DNA of 64,000 nucleotides, from NCBI GenBank assembly GCA_932294295.1, contig OW028581.1, positions 39,213,995-39,277,994 on the forward strand. Direction: 5' to 3'. This stretch comes from Alitta virens (Eukaryota; Annelida; Polychaeta; Phyllodocida; Nereididae). Of this stretch, positions 47,953 through 58,914 are shown piece by piece. Every line of letters starts with the position of its first letter. Position 1 is the first letter of the stretch. Both the position numbers and the translations under genes were made by a program. Below the pieces are notes generated by a model, which had not been told where the DNA came from, did not search any database, and saw nothing but the letters and a program-made list of their open reading frames with translations.

Positions 47953-50900
47953 CTAAAACCCAAAGGGTTCGGTGTCAAACGTGCCGGGTAGAAGTCGTCT
48001 TTTCGAGTAGGTAACTCTGAATTTCTTGAGTTCCTCCCGATTAAAAAGTTTAAACTGGTATTTGTTACGTCTAATTTTGTTATAGGTCACCTGAACATGG
48101 GGCTGTTCATCAGAGGGCAGTGGATTGTTGTCGGGGTCAGCCCAAAAAAGCACCAGTCGACAAATGCTCTCGAAATTTAAGAGTTTTGTTGCCTCATGGT
48201 TCAACGTAAAACCCTTGAGTTTTGTTGTCCTTTCCTCATCATTTGTCAGATACGCATATGATTTGGGTCCACTGCTGACAAAATGTGATATAAACTGATC
48301 CTCCTTCAACTCGTCTGTCCACTGCCCCAAATGATCACCCATGTCAGGTGTGTACTCTCGAGGGTTTCTCTCGTCATATTCATAGACAACTGAGTCTGTA
48401 TCGAAATAAAGCACTCTGCGGCCTAGACTGTGGAGCACATTGAATAGACGACTTCTCGCGTTGGCAGTTGTAAACGCTGCTATGAATACGTTAACATGTG
48501 ACATTTTGGGGAGAAAGCCCTCTGAACTACAGTACTCCAACATACATCTCTTTTCGTCCAAAATGTGCATCCCTTTCAGAGATACTGAAGGATTGGTTAT
48601 TAACTTGAAAATGTCTACCCCTCGCTCGGCTAATTGATGAGTGCGATGATTATTGTTTTCGCCAAACTTGCCCCAGAAGCTGTTCAGGAGCAACTTGTTT
48701 GTTGCTCTTTTTCCTGGGTTGAACTCAATGTTGGTCTCATCAAGACGAATACCTTCGACTGACTCATACTGCTTGATGTACTCATTCTTTTCAGTGTCGC
48801 TCATGTCTCGAGACGGCCACCCCGAAGCTTCCTGTTTCCCTTTCAAGAACATGTTGACATAGTCTGAAAACAGTCCGGGGGTCTCTTGAGTACGATCAAA
48901 CTTGGTTCGCTCCTTAAAGTGATATACCTCGTACACCTTTATGACAGTGTACCCCACAAGAAGGGCATCTTGGAGGTCCACTGTAGTCCATGTACCAGTG
49001 AGGTCCCGCTTCTCATCTGAACAGCTACACGGGTCTTTAGACAAATTCCGAGCACAGTTAACACAGAGAGGGAAGAAGAGTTTACCATTGAGGTGCACAG
49101 GGAGACACGGGTGGTATAGACCCCTAGGGGGCGAACGCGTGCCTGGACGAGACCAAAGTAGGTACTGATATCTGTGGTCTGAGGATCCACGATGACCTCT
49201 GGAATCCCCACAGGGAAGACATCGTTTTTCAGAACCATCGGATACAACGAGCAAATGTCAACATATCCGATTTTCTTACCATCTTTGGCCTCGTGGTAAA
49301 GTTTCACTGCATTTACGCGCCCCCCGTAGAAAGAAGAACGGGGATCTCGCACGTACTTTCAACCTCCTGTAGCCTCCGATTATTTTTCAACATCGCATGG
49401 TATTCACATTCCCACATAGTGTGAACTTCGAGTTTGAGTACATACCTCAGATACTTTAGCCTTGCTTCAGTTCGCATGAAGAGAGGTCTTGAGACTTTCG
49501 CCAGTATGGGGGTGTCGTACATTGGGCATGGCTTTCGCTCCACCAAAACACCATTTACAACCATGAAACACACATCCATAGAATTCCCACGCCGATGCAT
49601 GCCCCGTCTTTACATCAAGATAGTATCCGTCTAACTTTAACCACCCATCACTAGTCTGATTCCTCACACGATGCTCGCCACCATTGCGCACATGCTGAAT
49701 GGGTACTCCCAGCCGTTGTGACTCATATTCAAGCCAAACAATGGACGAGCGACTGTGAGCATCAATACCAGCAAAACCACAAAATGGCATTCTGGCAAAA
49801 GGTGTCGATTCAAACTGCATCGAGCGCACCTCCACTTCCTCACTGCTGATAACATTTCCCTCATCCCCCACTAGCTTTAACTTATCGTTTTGAAGGAAAC
49901 CCTTCACTGTACGACCATCCTCCAGCTCGACTGAATATTTATCTGTTAAAAACAGATATCGGTACGTAACCATGCATACGCTGGCCAGTGTGTTATATTG
50001 AAGGGGATCAACACCGATAGTCTTGGTGTTCTGTTCGCCTTCTCCGATGTCCACCACCTCATTACTCGATGTGATACCCAAAAGCCAGCTCCTGAATGCG
50101 TTACAGCTTTCCTGCAAAATGTTCACATCATCTTCGCAATATGCCAGTAGTTCTTTCTTAAAGTCAAAGACCTTACCCCGTTGCTGTACATACCACTGCA
50201 TGAACTCTTCACGAGCCTTAGGCTTCATGCTGTTCACACGGTAGCAGTAGTGGTGAGGCATAGGCCCCACGTAGTCCCAGTTCTCCTTCTGATTAAAAAA
50301 GACTGGGAACGTGCCCTTTTTAACACCCTGCAGACCGAAAACTTTAGGCATCTGACTCAGGGGGAACGTCAGAAAGTTTAGAGAGTCGATCACTCGGAAC
50401 TTCCCAGTGTCGATCGCAACGATCTTGCTCCCCCTGTAAATTACTCGGGGCATTTTGCGCATGGTACAGAAGATGTACTTAGCGATGAAATATGCGTCAT
50501 ACGCTTGCCCATTGTGGAAAAGGAGTGTATAACCCTCAAATTCCCTGGTGAAAAAAAATTCGCAAAACTCAGTGGCGGTGTTATCGCCGAAAAAGCGTAC
50601 GGACCTCATTCCACAGGTTTCATCATCCATGCAGAGTGTTCTCTCAGGGTGACCCCTGGCAATATTGCGAGAGACGAGAGCCGAACATTTCGGACAGGCT
50701 GTGCCACAGTGTGCGCAGTGTTGTCTCTCCCTGTAAGTGTAGTCGATACAATGCTCGCATTCCCAGTGAGCGCAGAGTAGATTAGGAGTGTGATATTCCG
50801 TTGTGGGGTCAGTCTCGAAATCAGCAAACATATATTTGTAGGACACAGCTTTCGGGGGCTGCTGCCTGATGTAGCAAAAATGGACCCCAGACACCCACTG

Positions 50901-53900
50901 CTTGCAAATACGACACTCACGCATGTCGCATTGGTGTTCACGAGATGGAATATAGTACACACCGCATGCTTTACATCTGTGTGTACTGGAGCAGACACCA
51001 TTTTCGAGATGCCGACGGGCACACTCCGTGGATCGCATGAAGCGGTTACACGTGGTACATGAGTGTTTTTCAGAGTTAACAATGTCACATGAATCACCTC
51101 TACATGACACACACTGTTCACAACCACTGTGACCATAGCGCTTGTCATAGGGCTGCAGACACTTCGAGCAAAATGAGCTCTTTCCAAAGAGACAATTCAC
51201 TTTGGTAATGGTGTGGAAGTGTCCTACAGCTGCAGGCCTCAGAGGATCTTCGACGTAAAGCAGGTAAACTGTTCTCTGACGCTGTTCAACACCCACATAG
51301 AGAGGACGAACACCTGACCCACGCCCAAAAACCACAATACGGGTATTTGCCTCCCGATCGAAAGAGGGAATGTCAGTGAATGAGGGCACGTAACCTAGAT
51401 CGAACCCAGCACGCGTGTGCAACCTCACAGCCTCCACCTTTTGTAACTTTCGTCTTAAATTAATCATTGTGTAGTATTTAGTTCTTGCCTTCTGATGTAA
51501 CACCCGATCAGTCGAAGGAGCTTCACTGAGATCCCCCCTGGCTATTCCCACCACAATCGCCCTTGATAGACATAAATTGTCACTATTGTTTATTTTGCAT
51601 ATACATCGAAGTCTATGCAGGTCATCAACATAATTGAGGCCCTCACTCCTACCAGCACCTAGAGGATTGCGTATAACACCAATGTGGATTTCGAGAGGCT
51701 CATCCAAGTACAACTCGTCATCCGATTGAAGTAAGGTTTCCAGCAGTTCAAGAACTTTGAAAATATTGAGCTGGTGTAGAGGCATGAGTCCTAAGGTATG
51801 GGGGCTGTAAAAAGCTTCGTTTTGAATGAAAAATCTCACCAGATCATGAGGATTGTAACTCTCATTGAGTCTGGTGACAATGTCCTCGATCACTCCCTCA
51901 AGCCCACCCATTATATCGACTAGATTTACACCGGCCGAGTTAGCATTAAAGTGTACACGATACACAGTCTCCCGTACTGCCCCTCCATCAAACTCGAGGT
52001 CACGTATATTTTCTACGTTAATGTGGCGGTGGAAATTCACTGAGTAATCATCTCCATCAAAAACCATGTTACCTTCAAAATCATCATCATCATCATTGTT
52101 ATCTCTATCATCAGCATCATCAGCATCATTTAAAATAGGCGCATTATTATTATCCGCCTCACCACTACCATCTCCCACTATATTATTGTCATATAGAATG
52201 TCTAGAAGCAGCCTCATTTCATTTCCATCATGTAGCTCTTCTAGATCCAGGTCCAGGTCAATGTCCATGTCCATGCTAAGATCCACATCCAGATCTCTGT
52301 CTAATTCTTGTTCGCATGAGGTCCCTGTTCCTGGTCCTGTTCCTGCTCCTGTGTCTAGTCCTGTTCCTGTTCCTGTTCCTATTCCTGCGTCTAACTGCAA
52401 AATTTCCTTCAGCCTGAAAAACAGTGGAAAAAAAAACTTTTCAGTAAATTTTGACGAATATAGAAAATATATATATCTATATATATATACATATTACTCC
52501 TGTTATAGAGCCCATGCTAAAATGTGTAACTACTAACGCACTAGATTTCTGATGTCTGATGTCATCACGCTTATCACGACACTCTTTCTCTTTCTCTGCG
52601 CTCAGCTTATTCGCCTTCTTGTTCTTCATGTTCTTCTTCTTCTTCTTCGGTTCACCATCGCTGTTAACTTCAGACACGTCAACCACACGATGTCTCGTAC
52701 CACATGTCTCAGCTCTATTCTCATTCTCCAGCTTATTCACTGGTTCCAGAAGACTCTCTCCACCCCTCAATACTCCTACTGACGTTGCTGCTGCTGTTGA
52801 TATCGATGCCGATACCTCTGATGCCTCTGATGCCTCTGATGCCTCTGATGCTGATACTGATGCTGATGCTGATGCTGACGCTGCTTGGTGTCCTCTGTAG
52901 TGGAAAAAAGAAATACTTATTATGACACTGGATTTTAACGCTTTTAAAAAATGAAATAAGGAAGTTATTTACAGAACACAAACTCACTCATGGTCCACTT
53001 TTCTTTTTTTAGTTGAGGGCTCGCCAGTCTTGGAGGAGGTGAAGCATGCAAAACATTCCTCAAGCTCCCTGGATCTTTTCCGGTGGTAATGTAACTGCTG
53101 TCCGAAACGCTGTAAAAAATAAATAAAAAAATTACCGTAATGCTGAGACAAATTTTATTAATTTTTTTGACACATCACCAACCTTAAGCATTTCACTCTC
53201 AACTGAGCGTAGAGTATTGTCATCATCACTCCCACTCCACCCCTCCTCAACTCCCTCCATAACCTCGTCTTCTTCTTCTTCTTCTTCCGTCCCTGTGTCA
53301 ACATATCCAGACGTGAGAGTCACAATGTCGACCTCCATCGCCTCATCTCTAGCCTCAGCCTCAACCTCAGCCTCAACCTCAGCGACCCCAAGGGTAGTAC
53401 GTTTGGGGATACTCCCCAAGCCATAACGTCGATTGGTTGTACCGGTGCATGTACTAGAGTTTACATGATCTATCACACTCGTACGGGTGCTAGTGCTGAT
53501 ACTGGTACTGGTACTAGCAATCTCCCCTGTTCCACCAGTAGTCATACTAAGGAGACGGGGTACGTGTACTGGAACAATCGCAGGTAGCACTGTCGGAGCA
53601 GTCTGCTCACTTGACTGTCTACTGCCCGCACATCTAACCATACTCCAGCCTCTACCTCCATACTCATCTCTAGACTTCTTCTCATCCTCTTCGTCCTCAT
53701 CGCCCTCATCCTCTACCTCATCTTCTTCCTCGAATGCCTCGTCTGCGTCGTCCGATTCGCCAGACTCGTCAGATGCATAAAAGGACACGTAATTAAGGTG
53801 ATTTGCCATACTGGTGGAGGGTACAGCAGTTTGCGCAGTTAGTGGCGATAGTACTGTTCCAGGCCACTGTAGAGCTGGCACACCAGTGTTAGTCACTGTC

Positions 53901-54549
53901 GCTGGTGCTACTACAGTTGGTACTGCCACTGTTACTGTCTCTATCACTGTTGCTGCCACAATCGAGGGCGCCGTCGACGTGGTCACCTTCGCAGACACAG
54001 TCCTCGCTGAGGCACATGCGCCGGGCAATACTGTCGAAGTTGGACTTACTAGCCCGAGTGTGAGCCTGAGTCTGGATTTGAGACTGGTCCTGGGTCTGAA
54101 TCTGAACCCGAGGCGTTTCTCTCGCTTGCGCTCTCGCTTGCGCTCTCGCTTGCGCTCTCGCTTGCGCTCTCGATTGAGCTCTCGATTGAGCTCTCGATTG
54201 AGCTCTCGTGAGGGTAGGCGTCGACTTGGACTCGGACTCTGGCTCAGTCTTGGACGTCGACTTGGCCTTCGACTTGGCCTTGGACTTTGACTTCTGTGTC
54301 GACTTTGACTTCTGTTTCTGCTCGGGTTCGAGCTCGGGGTCGGGTTCAGGTGTTGACGTTAGAGTCTGAGCGATGCTTAAGGTCAAGGAGGCATCTAACG
54401 CTTCATCAGTTTCCATTTCCTCCTCGACTTCAACCTCTACCTCTACCTTGCCCTCAGTCACAGCATCGACCCCTGTGTCAGTACTCGCCCCCTGGTTATT
54501 ACCGCTTCTCACTAGATCCTGTAAGTCTTTCATGACCTGATCAGCCAAT
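47953..54549 (-). pseudogene. POLB: Spliced protein-primed DNA polymerase B, frameshifted
   Basis: Proposed exons: 54549-53183, 53109-52988, 52894-52538 and 52413-47953. The last three junctions keep phase. The main exon has the Polinton layout: acidic start, a DNLCLSRA segment, a Cys/His-rich zone, exonuclease motifs (FADFE near 50822; HNGQAYDAYF; YCEDDVNIL), palm motif A (DICSLYP near 49259), motif B (NSFWGKFGE near 48670) and motif C (DTDS near 48400). This family copies linear element DNA from a protein primer. The frame is broken near 49480, near 49350 and in a C run near 49130. The first exon also changes frame around 53890-54030, either a further intron (a gtaagt lies at 54049-54044) or a frameshift. 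The upstream exons are low-complexity: RAQSRAQ-type basic repeats, acidic blocks, and KKRKV, which resembles a nuclear localisation signal. No working product is expected from this copy. Confidence 0.85.
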
Positions 54550-54575
54550 CTGTAAAGAAAGAAAAAAGAGTATTT
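54550..54575 (-). promoter_or_regulatory. Strong 3-prime splice acceptor before the polymerase exons
   Basis: On the minus strand a long pyrimidine tract (ctcttttttctttctttacag) ends at 54550. It lies 50 bp from the ATPase start codon on the other strand, so the matching donor must lie beyond the ATPase, to the right. Confidence 0.65.
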
Positions 54576-54599
54576 TTAAAAATAATTTGTCATTTGATC

Positions 54600-55172
54600 A
54601 TGGAGAAGCAAGGAGGAGAAGCTATATTCGCCTTCGAGTCGCCCTCTTCAACTATAATTGCGGGACCATCAATGTCGGGTAAAACGGTTCTGACTCTAGC
54701 CATCCTGAGACACGCCGAGCTGATGTACACGATACCACCAGAAAAAATACTTTACGCGTATGGTGTGCATCAGAAAAAATTTGACGCTCTAGAGGCTGAC
54801 GTGAGCAATCTAACCACTCACCACGGTTTACCAACTCAGGAGATTGTGGAGGAACTGAAGAGCACCACTGACGAAGGCCACAGTCTGCTGGTATTCGATG
54901 ATCTCATGGACGAGATATGTAAATCTAGTGAAATGTGCTCTCTTTTCACTAGAGACGTTCACCACAGTCGTATCTCAGTTATCATGATATCACAAAACGT
55001 CTACCATCAGTCACGATACTCTCGAACAATCAGTCTCAACACTAGCTACTTGATATTAATGAAAACGTGTAGAGACTTACAACAGATACACCTCCTCTCA
55101 CGTCAGATGTTCCCCGGCACTCCGAAGAGACTAGTCGAAGCGTACGAAGACGAATACCCGGGGCGACTCTAA
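54600..55172 (+). CDS. ATP: Genome-packaging ATPase (FtsK/HerA type), C-terminus possibly short
   Basis: 190 residues from ATG 54600. Walker A GPSMSGKT at about residues 22-29, Walker B LLVFDDLMDE at about 96-105, and a later ISVIMISQNVYHQS segment with the conserved Q of this group. These ATPases pump DNA into capsids. The protein ends EDEYPGRL soon after the AYED position, where relatives I know usually carry a further strand and a DL-type ending, so the C-terminus may have been lost to a mutation. Divergent from the polymerase gene, with 50 bp between the start codon and the minus-strand acceptor. The next gene begins 20 bp downstream. Confidence 0.88.
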   Translation: MEKQGGEAIFAFESPSSTIIAGPSMSGKTVLTLAILRHAELMYTIPPEKILYAYGVHQKKFDALEADVSNLTTHHGLPTQEIVEELKSTTDEGHSLLVFDDLMDEICKSSEMCSLFTRDVHHSRISVIMISQNVYHQSRYSRTISLNTSYLILMKTCRDLQQIHLLSRQMFPGTPKRLVEAYEDEYPGRL

Positions 55173-55191
55173 CGCTATACACGCGTAAATA

Positions 55192-55709
55192 ATGTCGAAG
55201 AGAGTTGAGAAGTGCATCAGTTTTTTAGAGCTTTTAATACGTACGTACAGGATGACAGCGCACCTGAGTCGTACCCTATTGGCTGATGCCACCAGAGAGC
55301 ATGTACTCTGTCTGACTGAAGTGATCCTAAATACATTGGAAGGAAACCTCGAGCTTTCTAGTTGAGCGAGTTAAGTCGCACCAAGCGAGTGCTCAGGAAG
55401 GTGGCACGTTTGGTTGAAGTAGGAGCAAGAGTAGGAGTAGGAGTAGGAGTAGGAATAGGAGTAGGGACCGAGCCATCAGTCTCAACATCAGTCTCCTCCT
55501 CTACCTCTACCTCTACCTCTACAATTAGGATTGATGCCTCTACTAGGGATCAGTTGAAACGAATTTACGTGACACACTACAAGACCATTGTAGAGTTTTT
55601 GGAGCACTGTCTACCTTACCTGAAGAAATTACTTTCCGGCCGCATTGACAGTTCGGATTACGGTCACGACAGAGGTCACGATGACTCAGAATATGACGAT
55701 GAAATTTAA
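55192..55709 (+). pseudogene. Small helical Polinton accessory protein, frameshifted
   Basis: ATG 55192 opens a 57-codon frame with SFLELLIRTYR ... LLADATREHVLCLTEVILNTLEGN and stops at 55363-55365. The continuation (SRTKRVLRKVARL, then a Val/Gly run, a Ser/Thr run and a helical segment HYKTIVEFLEHCLPYLKKLL) is in another frame, open to 55709. The first part resembles a short all-helical protein (pattern LL..A....V..L.E...N.L.GN, then a basic K/R segment) commonly encoded near the ATPase in animal Polintons; function unknown. One indel near 55355-55365 explains the split. A natural frameshift is possible but less likely given the other damage. Confidence 0.7.
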
Positions 55710-56786
55710 CCGGAAGGTCTACGTGATACCCAAGGAAAAATACGAAAATCTGGTAGAGACCAATAGAAAGAAGTCGTCAGATGAGCCCGGACGACTGGCC
55801 GCAACAGCTGTTGCGGGCCAGTCGCCCTCCCTGCGACAGTCGGAAGAGGCTGTAGTTTTTAGCGCGTCTTCGAATAAGGGAGGAAGGCTCACTGGAAACG
55901 GTGGGGGGGGGCCGCTAGCAATGGAAATACTGCTGTAATAGGGGCGCCGTCGACGCAATCGTCCACTCTCTCTGTCGACGGTGGTCGAGCGCGTCCGGAC
56001 GCCGATGTTGACGTTGACACTGGCGCTTACGCTGACTCTAGATCGGTGAATGATGCCGATAGTGATACAGAGAAATCGAATGACAACACACCTCGAGATT
56101 GGCAATGCAATTACGTCAGTAATGACAACCGCATGGGCGATGTCGATGCTAAGGTCAATGACAAGTACGAATCAATATTGAGAAAGGTCAATGCCGAACT
56201 GGTTTATAAAACTCATAAGGATAAGGCCCGCACCATACTATATCTACTCACAACATCGCCGTCGATACAGACGGGTGGAGAAGAAGAAGAAGAAGAAGAA
56301 GAAGGAGAGGGTGAGGGTGAGGGTGAGGTTGAGAATAGGTTTGTAGCCGGTGATGTTGATTACACAGGGCTGCTACTTCACACTCAATCTAGCACACATC
56401 CAGTACCTCTACACCATAACAAGCTGTACTGTCTCATGTTAGACCACGATGTACCCCTGAAGCTTATTTCCAATATAAAATTGAGGAGAATATTGCACTA
56501 CTTGAAAAATCGTCTCTCTAGAGATGTAGAAGAAGAAGAAGAAGAAAAGGAAGAGGAAGAGGAAGAAAAGGAAGAAGCAGAAAAGGAAGAAGCAGAAGTA
56601 GAAAAGGAAGAAGCAGAAGCAGAAGTCTCACTCGTGTCTACGTCTACGCAGGTATCTACCTCAAATAAAAGGAAGAGGAATAAGTTGGAGGCTGAACTGA
56701 AGCAGAAGCAGAAGCATAAGCAGAAGCCGAGGCCGAGGCCTATGAAGAAGCGTCGAACGTTCTGGATACATGTCAAAGCAACATAA
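55681..56786 (+). pseudogene. Acidic/basic Polinton accessory protein, frameshifted in a G8 run
   Basis: ATG 55681 overlaps the end of the previous gene. It reads FNRKVYVIPKEKYENLVET, then a polar region, and in this frame ends at 55938. After a run of eight G at about 55909 the continuing frame is a different one, open to 56786. That part has a conserved-looking core (INDKYESILRKVNAEL-type and VDYTGLLLHT-type segments, then KLYCLMLDHDVPLKLISNIKLRRILHYL), a long Glu/Lys stretch and a Lys/Arg-rich end. The two-part architecture of a short IP.EKY motif and a later folded core matches the second accessory gene of many animal Polintons. Function unknown. The G run makes a sequencing error a real alternative. 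Confidence 0.7.
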
Positions 56787-57985
56787 TGGTGTTACCTAGA
56801 GACATAGATGCGTATTTAACGAGACGATTTTACAACACCAAATCACCAGGTAGTTTCACGAGTCCATCTAAACTACACGCTGTTATCAAGAGAGAAGGTA
56901 GATACGATATAAGTCTCAACAGGATCAATGACTGGGCCAAGTCTCAAGACATTGTGTCATTACACAAGCAGGCTCGTCAAAAACCTACCAGGTATCGTCG
57001 AGTAATTGCACCAGGCATCAATCACCTGTGGGATTGCGATCTACTAGTGCTCAATGGTGAGAGATTCACAAAAGCGAACGATGGATTCGCATACATTCTG
57101 GTAACAATCGATGTCTTCTCAAGATACTGTAGAGCAGAGCCCCTTAAGAGTAAAGGAGGGAAACACATGAGTGACGGGTTCCAGAAAATATTTACCGCAG
57201 CTGAGGCTGGAGATGCATTACCTCGATTCCTAAGGAGTGACAGGGGTACTGAATTTACCAATACGATGGTCACATCGTTAATACACGAGAGGGGAGTGAG
57301 GCTCATTTACACCAACACTGAAACCAAGGCTAACTACGCCGAGGCAATGATCAAGGGTCTGAAGAAGCGACTGTTCCAATTCTTTCAGCTCAGTAACAGT
57401 TACGCATACATCGAAGAGTTTCAGGATATAGTGTCATCATACAATCGTACTATTCATTCGAGCATAGGCGTCAGTCCATGGCAGGTCAATGAGAGCAATG
57501 AGCAGTCAATTTGGGACTACAAGTACGTCACTAGAAATACCTCAGGTCTGGCAGCTGCTTTCAAGAAGGCCGTAACTTCGTCGAGAAACAGGAAACGAAG
57601 TGTCTACAAATTCGCCATTGGAGATAAAGTGAGAGCGTCCTATCATAGACAAAAACATTTTTCTCACTCATATGATGAACAGTTTACCGGTGAGGTCTTC
57701 ACGGTAAGAGCTAGAAAATTTTCTGACGGCGTAGCCGTTTATTACTTGACCGATTACGGAGGTGAACGTGTCTCAGGACCTTTCTATTCTAATGAGCTGG
57801 TTGCGGTGAGATTTGACCCCGATGCATTCTTCAAAATAGAGAAAGTGATCAAAACGAGAGTGGGAGCAGACGGTGCGAGCGAGAGCCTTGTTAAATATCA
57901 ATCTTGGCCTAGTAAATACAACCAGTGGTTACCCAGCGATAGAATCAAGTCTCTGAGGAAGAGGAAGAGGAAGAGGAGACAGTGA
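56786..57985 (+). CDS. INT: Retroviral-type integrase with C-terminal chromodomain
   Basis: 399 residues; the start overlaps the previous stop (taatg). The N-terminal 75 residues are helical and lack an obvious HHCC pair set. The catalytic core has the acidic triad: D85 (WDCDLL), D152 (RSDRGTEF) and E186 (NYAEAMIK), with 33 residues between the last two. ILVTIDVFSRY (D109) is the usual strand after the first Asp. The C-terminal 348-389 is a chromodomain (FFKIEKVI, LVKYQSWPSKYNQWLP), which in this class can direct insertion to methylated-histone chromatin (known for related integrases; inferred here). It ends in a Lys/Arg tail. The enzyme joins element ends to host DNA. The frame is intact, unlike several neighbours. 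Confidence 0.95.
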   Translation: MVLPRDIDAYLTRRFYNTKSPGSFTSPSKLHAVIKREGRYDISLNRINDWAKSQDIVSLHKQARQKPTRYRRVIAPGINHLWDCDLLVLNGERFTKANDGFAYILVTIDVFSRYCRAEPLKSKGGKHMSDGFQKIFTAAEAGDALPRFLRSDRGTEFTNTMVTSLIHERGVRLIYTNTETKANYAEAMIKGLKKRLFQFFQLSNSYAYIEEFQDIVSSYNRTIHSSIGVSPWQVNESNEQSIWDYKYVTRNTSGLAAAFKKAVTSSRNRKRSVYKFAIGDKVRASYHRQKHFSHSYDEQFTGEVFTVRARKFSDGVAVYYLTDYGGERVSGPFYSNELVAVRFDPDAFFKIEKVIKTRVGADGASESLVKYQSWPSKYNQWLPSDRIKSLRKRKRKRRQ

Positions 57986-58053
57986 AAAGTGGAAGAAGAA
58001 GAAGAAGAAGAAAAAGAAGAATACACTTCGAAATAGAACCAAAAAAAAAAAAA

Positions 58054-58515
58054 ATGTTAATTTACTTGGTAAGCGACCAGACACTGGGGATAAACCCAGA
58101 CAACGATGCCGGCCGCTTCACTGTGCAAATGCCAGAGATATTTACACCCCCTAAGAATGGCCTAACTGGTGGTCGCTGGTACCTCGGACTAGTGGACATA
58201 GCTGTACCGCTAGGGAATAGTGGCCGCACCAAGTGGGATGTCATGTATGTGAACTGTCCCCAGCTAGAAGGCTCTGTGGTAGGTGATACCTACAGTCCAG
58301 TACTACGCTCCATACCAATGGGTGAGATAAAAAGACACGGTTTTGCTCAAGTTCAATCAGTGCTCTACGTTCCATTGCGAGTGTCAGACGTAAGACATCT
58401 TTCGATAGAACTCTGCGATTTGAGAGGCAAATTATTAGGAGAGTTTAACGGTGAGACAAAAAACTCTACCAAGTGTACTTTGGAGCTGATATGGAAGAAA
58501 GATACAAATCACTAG
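58054..58515 (+). CDS. mCP: Penton-like minor capsid protein (single jelly roll)
   Basis: 153 residues from ATG 58054, preceded by an A run. The frame is open further upstream, but those 24 codons are Arg/Lys-only sequence from the integrase end region. The order YLVSDQTLGINPDNDAGRFTV ... ALWYLGL-type strand (RWYLGLVDIAVP) ... VLYVPLRVSDVRHLSIELCDLRGKLL ... CTLEL fits the Polinton penton: an S...PDN...F start, a W...GL strand and an L...L.D..G hairpin near the end. It would form the vertices of the capsid. Located between the integrase and a short accessory gene that overlaps its last codons. Intact. Confidence 0.8.
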   Translation: MLIYLVSDQTLGINPDNDAGRFTVQMPEIFTPPKNGLTGGRWYLGLVDIAVPLGNSGRTKWDVMYVNCPQLEGSVVGDTYSPVLRSIPMGEIKRHGFAQVQSVLYVPLRVSDVRHLSIELCDLRGKLLGEFNGETKNSTKCTLELIWKKDTNH

Positions 58516-58914
58516 CAGCCATGAAGGCCGAACCATGGATAGAGCATTTCAGGAAAACTGTGGGGGGACACCACTCTATGGTCTAATAGACCGAGGCCCG
58601 TTGTCATCAAACGAAGCAAGGAGGGTGACAGCGGTGGAAATAAGAACAATGAAAATTTACCCCTGACAGTGGTGTCACCGATAGAACAGTCTAATGACAT
58701 GGCCCAGGCCCAGGTACAGACCCAGGCATGGACCCAGGGTGAGCTGACTACAAAAAGTGATAAAAACTCGGGAAGAGAGCGAGGAGGCTCAGTCCATCAG
58801 CGGAACAAGTTGACAGCACAGCGTCTTAAACGAGGGAGGCAAAGTTTGACTGGGGCTACTAGCAAGAAAATTTCGAAGATCAACGACGTATTCACTCGTC
58901 ATGTCAAGCGGTGA
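58491..58914 (+). pseudogene. Short virion-associated accessory gene, frameshifted
   Basis: ATG 58491 overlaps the penton end and encodes MEERYKSLAAMKAEPWIEHF and a further 11 residues before a stop at 58584. The next frame is open from 58582 to 58914 and starts with a PRPVVIK segment, then a Gln-rich and basic region with KRGRQ and KKISKI. In Polintons a small basic protein often lies between the penton and major capsid genes, as protein VI/V-like genes do in adenoviruses (position only; homology not shown). One extra base near 58575-58582 explains the split. The tail overlaps the major capsid start by 14 bp. Confidence 0.6.

Noticed and set aside
53217..54290. Plus-strand Ser/Arg-rich frames opposite the polymerase upstream exons
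   Set aside because: Shadows of low-complexity minus-strand coding sequence; they lack starts in good context and have no family features.
57982..58053. Upstream extension of the penton gene
   Set aside because: No ATG start; the sequence is Arg/Lys-only and lies directly after the integrase stop. ATG 58054 matches the usual beginning of the family.
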